Part shown: positions 7,580 to 18,054 of the stretch, in pieces
How the letters are laid out: every line of letters begins with the position of its first letter
Position numbering within the stretch: position 1 is the first letter of the stretch
Assembly (NCBI GenBank): GCA_913057905.1
Contig: CAJXPB010000004.1
Location: forward strand, 62,001 to 126,000
Length of the DNA: 64,000 bases
Source: an uncultured Pseudomonadota bacterium
GTDB taxonomy: Bacteria > Myxococcota_A > Bradymonadia > Bradymonadales > Bradymonadaceae
Direction of reading: 5' to 3'
The notes under the pieces: model-generated
Databases searched by the model: none
The model's input: only the letters and a program-made list of their open reading frames with translations
Told to the model about the DNA's origin: nothing
Made by a program: the position numbers and the translations under genes

Positions 7580-9316
7580 TCAATCATCGTAGGTCAAAGA
7601 GTCGGTTCTTCTGAGGTCATGAAACCCTGCTCGTCGCAGGTCGTCTCGGCGTCGTTCGATCTCGACCTGAGCGACATCGTAGGAGCGGAGGACCTGCGAG
7701 ATGAGCGACAACGAGGTCTCGAATTCTTCAACCACGACGTGATCGGCGCCCGCTCTGTAGAGTTCATCGGCGTGGTCGGAGAAACGGACACGGGCGAGTA
7801 TCTGCAGGCTGGGGTTCATGTCCTTGGCCATCCGGATCATCCGCCGGGTGGCGGGGTAATCCGGCGTGGTAATGACAAGGGCGCGTGCCTTCTCGGCCCC
7901 GAGGGACTTGAGGATATGGGGACGGGTTGCATCTCCGTAGTGGATCGGTTCGTCGGCGTGGTGCTGGCGGACGGTCTGGGGGTTCAACTCGGCAATCGCG
8001 TACGGGATCGACTCGGTGCCCTGGAGGGCAGATACGAGGTTTTGACCCGTGGTGCCGAATCCGACGACGATGACGTGGTCTTCCAGGGGACCCTCCTCGG
8101 CGGCCTCGTCCCCGACCGTACGGCGCGCATCCAATGCGTCGGTGATGGTGCCGAGACCGCGCGTGAACAGGTCGGCGATCCGGTGGGAATAGGCCAGGAA
8201 AAAGGGCGTCGCAGTCATCGTGATCACCGTGACGGCGATGAAGATGCCGTAGTGGCGATCGGTTATGAGCCCGACCCCGATGCCTTCTTTGGCCAACAGC
8301 AGCGAGAATTCGCCGACTTGAGCGAGACCGACGCCCACCATGATCGCGACCCGAGCTCCGTAGCCGAGTCCCCACACGATCCCGCCGGTCAGCAAGGTCT
8401 TCAGGACGATGATACCGATAGCGACGCCGGCGATGGTCAGCGGGTCGTCGACGATGACCGACGGTTTGACCAGGAGGCCCATCGACAGAAAGAAGATGCT
8501 GTTGAAGACGTCTTTGAACGGCTCGACCTCGGTGATCATCTGCTCTGAGTACGGGGACTCCGAGATGACGAGCCCCGCCAGGAAGGCACCCAGGGCAAGG
8601 GAGAGTCCAGCGACACCCGAGACCCAGGCCGTGCCGACGGCGACAACGACCGTAAACAGCGTGAAGAGTTCTCGGCGCCGGGTCGCCACGATCCGCTCGG
8701 CGACCCAGGGAAAGATGTAGGTGGCGGTCAGCCAGACCCCGACCACGGTGATCGTCGCCTTCGTGAGAGTCCACAGGATCGTTGTCAGGCCGCCGCCGGC
8801 GTCGGCCAAAAGCGGAACCATCAACATCAGTGGGACGACGGCGAGGTCCTGCAGCAGCAAGACGCCAACCATGCCGCGTCCATGCGGGGAGGCAACCTCG
8901 TCGGATTCCTTGAGGGTCGTCAAGACCAGGGCGGTCGAGCTCAGTGCGCCCATGGCCCCGTACAGAACGGCGGTGCCGGGTGCAAAGCCGAGGGCCAGAA
9001 AGAGCCCGGCGAAGGCGGCCATCGACAGCCCGACCTGCAGGCCGCCGCCGCCGAAGACGAAATGGGCCAGCCGTTGTATCTCCCGAAACGAGAGTTCCAG
9101 CCCGATCGAAAAGAGGAGGAGGACGACGCCGATCTCAGCGAGCAGGGTGATCTCATCGGGGTCGGTGACGACTCCGAGGACGCCGGGACCCAGGAGGATC
9201 CCGGCGGTCAGAAACCCGACGATCGACGGGAGCTGCAACTTGCTGAAGGCCCAGGCGACGCCGAGGGCGGTCGCCAAGAGGATGACGAAGTCGGCCAGCA
9301 GTGTCAGATCATGCAT
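7580..9316 (-). CDS. CPA2-family monovalent cation/proton antiporter with TrkA-N domain (KefB-like)
   Basis: This is a 578-residue inner-membrane antiporter. Residues 1-380 form the Na/H exchanger domain with about 12 helices (LPSIVGFLTAGILLGPG near residue 29, LALGAFLAGLVISES near 240). A cytoplasmic RCK/TrkA-N domain starts near residue 412 with the nucleotide-binding turn DHVIVVGFGTTGQNLV, followed by a short regulatory tail. KefB/KefC-type proteins exchange K+ for H+ and are gated by nucleotides or glutathione adducts; whether this one is glutathione-gated cannot be read from sequence. It stands alone on the minus strand. Confidence 0.9.
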   Translation of the reverse strand: MHDLTLLADFVILLATALGVAWAFSKLQLPSIVGFLTAGILLGPGVLGVVTDPDEITLLAEIGVVLLLFSIGLELSFREIQRLAHFVFGGGGLQVGLSMAAFAGLFLALGFAPGTAVLYGAMGALSSTALVLTTLKESDEVASPHGRGMVGVLLLQDLAVVPLMLMVPLLADAGGGLTTILWTLTKATITVVGVWLTATYIFPWVAERIVATRRRELFTLFTVVVAVGTAWVSGVAGLSLALGAFLAGLVISESPYSEQMITEVEPFKDVFNSIFFLSMGLLVKPSVIVDDPLTIAGVAIGIIVLKTLLTGGIVWGLGYGARVAIMVGVGLAQVGEFSLLLAKEGIGVGLITDRHYGIFIAVTVITMTATPFFLAYSHRIADLFTRGLGTITDALDARRTVGDEAAEEGPLEDHVIVVGFGTTGQNLVSALQGTESIPYAIAELNPQTVRQHHADEPIHYGDATRPHILKSLGAEKARALVITTPDYPATRRMIRMAKDMNPSLQILARVRFSDHADELYRAGADHVVVEEFETSLSLISQVLRSYDVAQVEIERRRDDLRRAGFHDLRRTDSLTYDD

Positions 9317-9369
9317 GGATACAACATCGCGGCGTCAGCAGGTCAGGTGATGTCGATGCATCCGACATG

Positions 9370-10152
9370 CTACATGGACGTAAAGCCGCCGTCGATGACG
9401 AACCTGCTACCGGTGCTGTATGAGCTCTCGTCGCTGGCGAGGAAGAGTGCGAGATTGGCGACCTCTTCGTTGCGGCCGTAGCGGCCCATCGGGATGAGGC
9501 CTTCGAATTGGTCGTGGACCTGATCGGGAGCGTCGGGGTTCGCCTGACCTTCGATCGACGACATCATTCGGTTCTGGATCGGGCCGGGATTGATGGTGTT
9601 GACCCGAATGCCTGCTTCGGCGAGTTCCTGCGCCGCCGTTTGAGCAAGGCCGACGACGCCGTGTTTGCTGGCGACGTACGCCCCGAGTCCCTTCGAGCCG
9701 ACGATCCCGGCGACCGACGAGGTCAGAATGATGCTTCCTTCCTCGTCCTGGTCGGTGCTGTCGATGATCGCCGGGGCCGCGTACTTGATGGCCAGCCAGC
9801 ATCCGTAAAGATTGACCTTTTGGACTCGGTCGAACTCATCGAAAGACAGCTCGTGCATCGGTTTGACCGACCCCTCCGTCCCGGCGTTGGCGAACATGAC
9901 GTCGAGCCGGCCGAAGGCGTCGACACAGGCGTCGACGAAGTCTTGGACGGCCTCGGGGTCGGAGACGTCGGCGGCGCGGTAGGCGACGCGATCGCCGGCG
10001 TCGAGCTCTCCGGCGACCTCGGCGAGGGCCTCTTCGTCGAGGTCCACCAACATGACCTTGGCTCCCTCTTCCAGGTATCGCTCTGCAGTGGCCTTTCCAA
10101 TGCCGCCGGCGGCACCGGTGATGATTGCGACTTTATCGTCCAGACGTCCCAT
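9370..10152 (-). CDS. Short-chain dehydrogenase/reductase
   Basis: This is a 260-residue classical SDR. The cofactor motif TGAAGGIG lies at residues 13-20, NAG (ANAGTEGSVKP) near 90, the catalytic Ser in TSSVAGIVGS near 145, and YVASK near 159. The C-terminus DGGFTSM is the usual SDR end. Asp in MLVDLD after the second strand suggests NAD+ preference. The substrate is unknown. The start at 10152 (MGRLDDKV) gives the family length and has GGAG upstream; the open frame extends 26 residues further without support. It is divergent from the ABC exporter gene. Confidence 0.9.
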   Translation of the reverse strand: MGRLDDKVAIITGAAGGIGKATAERYLEEGAKVMLVDLDEEALAEVAGELDAGDRVAYRAADVSDPEAVQDFVDACVDAFGRLDVMFANAGTEGSVKPMHELSFDEFDRVQKVNLYGCWLAIKYAAPAIIDSTDQDEEGSIILTSSVAGIVGSKGLGAYVASKHGVVGLAQTAAQELAEAGIRVNTINPGPIQNRMMSSIEGQANPDAPDQVHDQFEGLIPMGRYGRNEEVANLALFLASDESSYSTGSRFVIDGGFTSM

Positions 10153-10269
10153 AGATAGCTCCGTGCTGATAAATTCAATGATTTGTTCCAGTTTCCATGC
10201 AGAAGCATACGCACTAGACTGGAGGGTCAACAGGGAAGCCTAATCTTCAGTTCACATGATCCGGGAGCG

Positions 10270-12141
10270 ATGATGGCGCCACACGGGCGCAGTGAATCGA
10301 GAGCTCGGGGCATTCGCCTCGACTGGGATATTTTCCGACAGCTTCTGCCGTATGTCTGGGCGTATCGGGGGCGCACCGCGGTGGCACTTGTATTTTTGTT
10401 TGCCGCAAAAGTGGCGACGGTGGCCGTTCCCTGGGTCCTCAAGGAGATCGTCGACACACTGGAGGGCGGCGCGCAGGTGGAACTCGTGGTGCCGGTGGGG
10501 TTGGTGCTGGGCTACGGGGCGCTGAGGCTCGCATCGTCGGCGTTCGAGGAACTGCGCGATGCGACGTTCGCTCGAATGCGATACGGAATCATGCGCCGGA
10601 TCTCCGAGCAGGTCCTGGAACATCTGCACGATCTGTCGCTTCGGTTCCATCTGGACCGAAAGACGGGGGCGGTGACCCGGGACATCGGCCGCGGCACCAG
10701 GAGCCTGAGCAATCTCCTGAATTATCTGTTGTTTCGCATCGTTCCAACGCTGGTCGAGATCGGGCTCGTCGCCGGGGTGCTGGTGACGCTGTACGATCCG
10801 TGGTTTGCGGTCGTCGTACTCTTGACGTTCGTCGTCTACGTCGGATTGACACTCGGGATGACCGAGTGGCGCATCCAGTACCGCATCGAGATGAACGAGG
10901 CGGAATCGCAGGCCAACTCCCGGGCCATCGACGGACTGCTGAACTACGAGACGGTCAAGTACTTCGGGAACGAGGACTTCGAGCTCGAACGTTACCATGA
11001 TGATCTGGAGACCTGGCAGGACGCCGCCGTTCATTCACAGACGACCCTGTCGTTTTTGAACATCGTGCAGCGCTCGGTCATCGCGTGTGGTGTGACGGTG
11101 GTGATGTTGATGGCGGCCCGTGGGGTGGCGGCCGGCGAGATGAGCGTCGGCGATCTGGTGGCAGTCAACGCCTACTTGCTTCAAGTCTTCATGCCGCTGG
11201 GATTTCTGGGGACCGTCTACAGCATTCTGAAACACGCGGTCAGCGACATGGAGCGGATGTTCGATCTGCTGGATGAAACACCGGAAGTGCAGGATCTGCC
11301 GGAGGCCGACCAGTTGCAGGTCGATGCCGGTCGCGTGAGTTTTCAGGGCGTCTCCTTTCGCTACGAGGAAGCCAAACCGGTGTTGCGAGAGGTCAGCTTC
11401 GATGTTCCGGCCGGCCGGAAGGTGGCGATCGTGGGACCGAGTGGCGCCGGCAAATCGACCATCGCCCGGCTGTTGTTCCGGTTCTACGACGTCGAGCAGG
11501 GATGCATCACGATCGATGGTCAGGACATCTCACAGGTGACCCAGCAGAGTCTGCGTCAGGCGATCGGGGTCGTGCCTCAGGATACGGTCCTGTTCAACGA
11601 TACGATTGCCTTTAACATTCGGTACGGACATCTCGAGGCCACCGACGAGGAGATCCGTCGAGCGGCGAAGGTCGCCGATGTGCACGACTTCGTGCAGTCA
11701 TTGCCCGACGGGTATGAGACGGTGGTCGGGGAACGTGGGTTGAAGCTGTCGGGGGGAGAAAAGCAACGCGTCGCGATCGCCCGGGCCGTTCTCAAGGATC
11801 CTCCGGTCATGATCTTCGACGAGGCGACGTCGTCGCTGGATTCCGAGAGCGAACAGGCGATTCTCAGCGCCCTGAAGGACGCCTCGGAGGACCACACGAC
11901 GATTGCCATTGCGCACCGTTTGTCGACCATCACCGATGCCGACGAGATTCTCGTGCTGCGCGATGGACACATCGTCGAGCGTGGCACCCACGCGGACCTG
12001 CTGGAGACTCCGGGACTGTACCGACGGATGTGGCAGCTCCAACAATCCGAGGCCGCAGACGGCGATGGTCGGCGGCTCGCCTGGGAAGAGTTCGACGAAG
12101 AGAGCAACTCAGAAACCGATTCCGATACTGGAGAAAACTGA
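10270..12141 (+). CDS. ATM1/HMT1-type ABC exporter (half transporter)
   Basis: This is a 623-residue fused membrane-ATPase half transporter. Residues 35-330 hold six helices. The ATPase half has Walker A GPSGAGKST near residue 389, the signature LSGGEKQRVAIARA near 493, Walker B VMIFDEATSSLD near 513, and the switch histidine in IAHRLSTI near 547. The linker NAYLLQVFMPLGFLGTVYS and the LNYETVKYFGNE motif place it in the ATM1 group. Such proteins export glutathione-linked or Fe-S/heavy-metal compounds in mitochondria and proteobacteria. Start ATG 10270 or 10273 follows GGGAG; the longer frame reading is unsupported. Its stop overlaps the next start by one base (TGATG). Confidence 0.92.
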   Translation: MMAPHGRSESRARGIRLDWDIFRQLLPYVWAYRGRTAVALVFLFAAKVATVAVPWVLKEIVDTLEGGAQVELVVPVGLVLGYGALRLASSAFEELRDATFARMRYGIMRRISEQVLEHLHDLSLRFHLDRKTGAVTRDIGRGTRSLSNLLNYLLFRIVPTLVEIGLVAGVLVTLYDPWFAVVVLLTFVVYVGLTLGMTEWRIQYRIEMNEAESQANSRAIDGLLNYETVKYFGNEDFELERYHDDLETWQDAAVHSQTTLSFLNIVQRSVIACGVTVVMLMAARGVAAGEMSVGDLVAVNAYLLQVFMPLGFLGTVYSILKHAVSDMERMFDLLDETPEVQDLPEADQLQVDAGRVSFQGVSFRYEEAKPVLREVSFDVPAGRKVAIVGPSGAGKSTIARLLFRFYDVEQGCITIDGQDISQVTQQSLRQAIGVVPQDTVLFNDTIAFNIRYGHLEATDEEIRRAAKVADVHDFVQSLPDGYETVVGERGLKLSGGEKQRVAIARAVLKDPPVMIFDEATSSLDSESEQAILSALKDASEDHTTIAIAHRLSTITDADEILVLRDGHIVERGTHADLLETPGLYRRMWQLQQSEAADGDGRRLAWEEFDEESNSETDSDTGEN

Positions 12142-13058
12142 TGTCACTGTACGGACTGTTCAAAGGGGCCGGCCCGAGTGGGTTTGGCTACAATTCGACC
12201 GCTGCCGAAGTCGCGGCGGGACTCGATTTGACGGATAAGACCTATGTGATCACCGGATGTAACTCCGGGCTGGGCGCTGAGACCATGCGAGTGTTGGCCG
12301 ACCGGGGGGCGACCGTGGTCGGGGCCGCGCGGACCGAGACAAAGGCCCGACGGGCGACCGACGAAGTCGATGGGGATGCGATCCCGGTGGTCTGTGAGTT
12401 GTCGGAACCCGACTCGGTTCGGAGATGCGTCGAGTCGGTCGCCGACAGCGTCGATGCGATCGACGGTCTGATCTGCAACGCCGGCATCATGGCCCTGCCG
12501 GAGTTGAATACGAAACACGGTCTGGAACTGCAGTTTCTGACCAATCATGTCGGCCACTTCATTCTGACCCGCGGGCTGATCGACAGCCTTGCCGACGACG
12601 GCCGCGTCGTGATCTTGAGCAGTCGTGCTCACGAGCAGGCGCCGAAGGGAGGCATCAATTACGACAACCTGGACGGGTCACAGGGCTACGACCCGCTGGA
12701 GTTTTACGGTCAATCGAAGTTCGCCAACCTCCTGTGTGCCAAAGAACTGCAGCGACGCTTCGGGTCGGATGGGCGCAAGGCCTTCGCCTTGCATCCGGGG
12801 GTGATCGATACGAATTTGGCGCGCCACATGAATGCCGGCATCCAGGTTGCGCTGAAAGTCGTGGGGCCGCTGTTCTTGAAGAGTATTCCCCAGGGGGCAG
12901 CTACCGAGACCTGGGCGGCGGCGCATCCAGATGCCGCCAGGCACGCCGGCGAGTATCTGGCTGATTGTAATGTCGCCGAGCCGCGCGAGGACGCCGAGGA
13001 TCCCGAATCTGCACAGCGACTGTGGGAATGGAGCGAATCATGGGTCGACGGTCGATAA
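12141..13058 (+). CDS. SDR of the retinol-dehydrogenase / WWOX-like group
   Basis: This is a 305-residue SDR. It has TGCNSGLG for cofactor binding near residue 37, CNAGIM near 112, ILSSRAHEQAP near 157, and the catalytic pair YGQSKFANLL near 190. This spacing and the FANLL ending are typical of retinol-dehydrogenase-like and chlorophyllide-reductase-like oxidoreductases. The alanine-arginine pair (AARTETK) after strand 2 suggests NADP(H). Its start overlaps the stop of the ABC exporter, so they are probably coupled, though a shared pathway is not evident. Confidence 0.88.
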   Translation: MSLYGLFKGAGPSGFGYNSTAAEVAAGLDLTDKTYVITGCNSGLGAETMRVLADRGATVVGAARTETKARRATDEVDGDAIPVVCELSEPDSVRRCVESVADSVDAIDGLICNAGIMALPELNTKHGLELQFLTNHVGHFILTRGLIDSLADDGRVVILSSRAHEQAPKGGINYDNLDGSQGYDPLEFYGQSKFANLLCAKELQRRFGSDGRKAFALHPGVIDTNLARHMNAGIQVALKVVGPLFLKSIPQGAATETWAAAHPDAARHAGEYLADCNVAEPREDAEDPESAQRLWEWSESWVDGR

Positions 13059-13762
13059 CATTCATCGCGGCGGTGCTGGTCGTCGTCGCGGCCGGCTGTA
13101 ATCTCACGGGGGTCCGCGGCTCCGGAAATATCGTCACCGAACAACGCTCGGTCCCCGATCGGTTCAGCATTTCGGTGTGTTGCGGCTTTCATCTTCGGCT
13201 GGATGTCGGCGATACCAAGTCGTTCGAGATCACGGGCGATGACAATATCCTCGAGCGGGTTCAAGTCGTCGAACGCGGAGGGCGGCTGGTGGTCGAGCCG
13301 ACGAATTCCAAATTGTCCTTTCAACCCTCCGAGCCCGTGGTGATCGACGTCACATTGACGGATGTGGCCGGGGTGGCGGTCTCGGGCGGAGGGGAGGCTC
13401 GCGTCCGCCCATTCGTCGCCGATGAAGTGAAGACGACGATGAGCGGGGGGTCAAAAGCGACGTTCGAACGTATCGATGTCGACCGGTGGGAGGCCAATGT
13501 CAGCGGTGGGGGACGGATCACCGTCGAGGACGGCGCCACTGATCGTCAGAAGGTTACGGCCAGCGGCGGAAGCACCTATCGGGCCCGCGGGCTTGAATCG
13601 AATCGTGCGACGGTTCAAGCCAGCGGGGGCAGTCGGGTGACCGTGTCGGTATCGCAACAACTCGACGCCACGGCTTCCGGAGGCAGTCGGATCGAGTACC
13701 TCGGACAGCCGTCCGTCGACGCCGAGACCTCGGGTGGCGCCACGGTGCGACGCGCCGAATGA
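13040..13762 (+). CDS. DUF2807 (GIN-domain) lipoprotein
   Basis: This is a 240-residue lipoprotein with lipobox VVAAGC. The remainder is a repeated, right-handed-beta-like fold with many SGGS, SGGG and SGGA turns (VSGGGEAR, MSGGSKAT, ASGGSTYR, TSGGATV). This pattern is the DUF2807, putative auto-transporter adhesin head GIN domain, common in Bacteroidetes and deltaproteobacteria. The function is not established. ATG 13040 has GGAG eight bases upstream and overlaps the preceding SDR by 19 bases. It may respond to or shape the outer envelope; nothing more specific can be inferred. Confidence 0.85.
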   Translation: MGRRSITFIAAVLVVVAAGCNLTGVRGSGNIVTEQRSVPDRFSISVCCGFHLRLDVGDTKSFEITGDDNILERVQVVERGGRLVVEPTNSKLSFQPSEPVVIDVTLTDVAGVAVSGGGEARVRPFVADEVKTTMSGGSKATFERIDVDRWEANVSGGGRITVEDGATDRQKVTASGGSTYRARGLESNRATVQASGGSRVTVSVSQQLDATASGGSRIEYLGQPSVDAETSGGATVRRAE

Positions 13763-13793
13763 GAGCTTTGACTTCCAGACCAAGAGGCCGGAC

Positions 13794-14630
13794 ATGACGA
13801 CCATCGACGGGAGAGTAGCGGCGATCACCGGAGCGGCCAACGGGATCGGCGAGGCCTTGGCGCTGGAACTCGCCGAGGCCGGGTGCGACCTCGCCATCAG
13901 TGACATCGATGAAGGTGGACTTGCGGAGACGGCATCGAAGGCGCGCAATCTCGGCGCCGAGGTTCATCTCGGAGACGTCGATGTCTCCGAGTGGGCGGAG
14001 GTGGAACAATGGGCCGAGGAGGCCGACGACGCGCTCGGTGGCATCGATATGATCATCAACAACGCGGGCGTCTCGGTGTCGGCCCCGCTCGATTCCGTGG
14101 ATTGGGACGACTTCGAGTGGTTGATGGACATCAATTTCTGGGGGGTCGTCTATGGGACGCGGGCGTTCCTCCCGTACCTGCGAGCGGCAGGCGAGGGCCA
14201 TATCGTCAACATATCGAGCATTTTCGGCCTCATCGCCGCTCCGACCCAGGGCAGCTATTGCGCCTCGAAATTTGCCGTCCGGGGGTACACCGAAACGTTG
14301 CGGGCGGAGCTGGACCTCATGGATGAACCGATCCGTGTAAGCTGCGTGCATCCGGGAGGGGTTCGCACCGATATCGCTCGAAACGCCCGCTATGGGGATG
14401 TGTCGATGCTCGGTCAGGATCCCGAAGCGATGATGGAGGACTTCGAGCAGTCACTCGCCAGTACGTCTCCCGAGGAGGCGGCTCGGCAGATCGTCGAGGG
14501 GATCCGGGCGAACGATGGACGGATAGTGATCGGGCGGGATGCGCGAGGTTTTGACCTCATTCAGAGGTTGTTCCCCGAGCGCTACGTCGAGTGGATTGCT
14601 AACATCGTCGGGAGCGACTGGCTCTTCTGA
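13794..14630 (+). CDS. Short-chain dehydrogenase
   Basis: This is a 278-residue classical SDR with TGAANGIG near residue 11, NNAGVSVSAPLD near 86, ISSIFGLIAAP near 138, and catalytic YCASKFA near 154. A long C-terminal segment (LIQRLFPERYVEWI) is typical of the SDR group that reduces lipid-type or hydrophobic substrates. Asp in ISDIDE points to NAD+. AGAGG lies before the ATG. It is the last of four genes in the same direction (10270 onwards) and converges on the efflux operon. Confidence 0.88.
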   Translation: MTTIDGRVAAITGAANGIGEALALELAEAGCDLAISDIDEGGLAETASKARNLGAEVHLGDVDVSEWAEVEQWAEEADDALGGIDMIINNAGVSVSAPLDSVDWDDFEWLMDINFWGVVYGTRAFLPYLRAAGEGHIVNISSIFGLIAAPTQGSYCASKFAVRGYTETLRAELDLMDEPIRVSCVHPGGVRTDIARNARYGDVSMLGQDPEAMMEDFEQSLASTSPEEAARQIVEGIRANDGRIVIGRDARGFDLIQRLFPERYVEWIANIVGSDWLF

Positions 14631-14649
14631 CCCGGACGCATGCCGCATG

Positions 14650-16144
14650 CTACTCGGCGGGCTGGAGGGCCGAGTCTTCCAGGGTCAGGCGACTCAGCAG
14701 TGTGCCGGTCAGATCCTCGAGGGCCAGTCGTCGCGTGGCCGTTTCTGTGCGCAACTGAGCGACCTGAAGCTGGGCTTCGCGCTGGTCCTGCAGGGCCTCC
14801 GCCACGTCGAGGGCGGTGGCGGCGCCGTTTTCGAATCGGGCGCGCTGATAGTCGACGTTTTCACCGGCCAGACGGGCAGTCTCGCGCGCCAGTTCGAGTC
14901 GTGTTTGAACGGTCCGAAGGCCGTCGATCTGAGTCTGGACGTTTGCGACGACCTGATCTTCGGCGGCTTCAAACTGGGCTTCGGCGCGGTCGACGGCGAG
15001 CCGAGCACTCTGCGCTTTGGCCTTCAACGATTTGTTGACGACGGGGAGCTGGAGGCTGATCGAAAAGGTCCCGACGATGCCATCGAGCCCGGTCAGGCCC
15101 TCGAGGGCCGGCGGCAGATCTCGGCCGAGTCCCGAGGCGTTCAGCCGGGCGGTGGTGTCCAGGCGGGGCAGTTTCTGGTCTGCGGCGATGTCGGCCTGGG
15201 CGCGAGCCACCTCGATCTGTTGGCGTTGCTGCATCAGGGTGTACGACTGTTGTCGGGCCTGGTCGACCGCTTCTCGGGTTGCGGGAGGTGCTGACGGTTT
15301 CGGAGGGTCGCCGCTCGTTCGAAGCGACTCCGCCCTTCGTTCCATGCCCATGAGTCTGGCGAGTTCGATGCGACGCGAGGTGAGCGTCGACCGGCTGCTG
15401 GCGAGGGTCTCCCGGATACGAGCGGCCTCGGTCTTCAGCGGAACCAGGTCCGACTCGGCGATGGCGCCTGCGTGGAGTCTCGAGCGCGCATCTTCCAGTG
15501 CGCGGCGTGCCACGTCGAGGGCGTCCTGCTGGATGGCTACGTTTCGTCGGGCGCTCCAGACCTGCCAGTACGCCGTGAGTACATCACGGGCCAGTCGGCT
15601 CGCCTCGTCGTTTCGTCGGGCGATGGCCGCGTCGGATTCGGCGCGTGCGCTCCGGCGGGCGGCCAGCCCGGTGTCGTGGCCGAAGCCGCGCAACCAGGGC
15701 TGGACGATCTGCAGTTGAATATCGGCCCCCCAGGTCGACCCGAGATCTCCAAAAAACGGCGAGTCCTGGAGGGTATTGTCGAGACCGACGCTTCCGGACA
15801 CCTGGGTCCCGGCGGGGAAGGTGTGGCTGAGCCCGGTCGAGACCTCGTACGATTGGCTCTCGACGGTCACGATATCCATCGTCGACAGATTGGGACGCCG
15901 GCCGATCTGGGCGGATGCGTCGAGCGACCAGGTGGGGACGAAGGTGTAGAGTTCGCGCCGAACAGCGAGTTCGGCGCGCTCGAGCTCGATGACGGCACTT
16001 CGCAGCGACGGATTGTTTTGCGCCGCCATCGACAGGGCATCTCGGGTGCTGAGCAGTTGCGTCTCGGAAGACTGAGCGAGCCCCGCCGACGGGAGCGAGA
16101 CCACAACGGCCAGCGCGATCAGCCACCGGACACGACAATACCTT

Positions 16145-16152
<8 letters not shown>
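14650..16152 (-). CDS. TolC-family outer-membrane efflux channel
   Basis: This is a 500-residue protein with a signal peptide (VRWLIALAVVVSLPSAGLAQ). The body shows the twofold TolC pattern of long amphipathic helices (LARDVLTAYWQVWSARRN; LELARETARLAGENVDYQRAR) and strands rich in alternating hydrophobics. TolC trimers form the exit duct of tripartite pumps. The gene is the last of four overlapping genes with MacA, ATPase and MacB permease; its start overlaps the permease stop by eight bases, so all four are probably translated together. An upstream ATG at 16164 is also possible. Confidence 0.92.
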
Positions 16153-17346
<1,194 letters not shown>

Positions 17347-17350
<4 letters not shown>

Positions 17351-18054
17351 GCCAACACCTCCCGGGGTGTGCCGTCTCGGGTGATACGCCCGTCGACGAA
17401 GTAGAGGATCCGTTCAGCCCGAGAGGCAAATTCCGGCTCGTGGCTGACCATCACAATGGTCAGGGTGCGCTCTCGATTGAGCCGCTGGAGCAGATCGAGG
17501 ATCTCGGAGCTCGTGGTGGTATCGAGGTTCCCCGTCGGTTCGTCGGCCAGAAGCAACGTCGGCTCGGTGACCAGAGCCCGCGCGATGGCGACGCGCTGTT
17601 TTTGGCCGCCGGACAACTCCGAGGGGTCGTGGTCAGCCCGGTGAGAAAGTCCAACGGATTCGAGGGCCTCCAGGGCCATGGAGCGTCTGTTTGAGTTCGG
17701 GACATTCTTGTAGATGAGGGGAAGTTGCACATTCTCGGCTGCCGTCATGCGCGGCAGCAGATTGAAGCCCTGGAAGACGAAGCCGATGTAGTGGCGGCGA
17801 AGAAGGGCCAGTTCTTCGTGGTCGAGTCCGGCGACATCGACGCCCCAGAATTCGTACCGTCCGGCCGTGGGCACATCCAGGCACCCGATGATGTTCATCG
17901 CCGTCGATTTGCCCGATCCGCTCGGTCCCATGACCGATACGAAATCCCCCTCGGGTATCTCGAAAGAGACGTCATCGACGGCCCGCACCTCGGCGGCACC
18001 ACTGCCGTAGACCTTCGAGATTCCGGCGACCCGTATGATCGGTTCGGCGCTCAC
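17347..18054 (-). CDS. MacB/LolD-type ABC ATPase
   Basis: This is a 235-residue ATPase with Walker A GPSGSGKST at residues 43-51, the LolD/MacB-characteristic FVFQGFNLLPRMTAAENVQLPLIYKNV, signature LSGGQKQRVAIARALV, Walker B LLLADEPTGNLD, and H-loop VSHEPEFA. It powers the adjacent permease. Four-base overlaps at both ends tie it to MacA upstream and the permease downstream. The substrate is probably an antibiotic, toxin or lipid; the sequence does not say which. Confidence 0.94.
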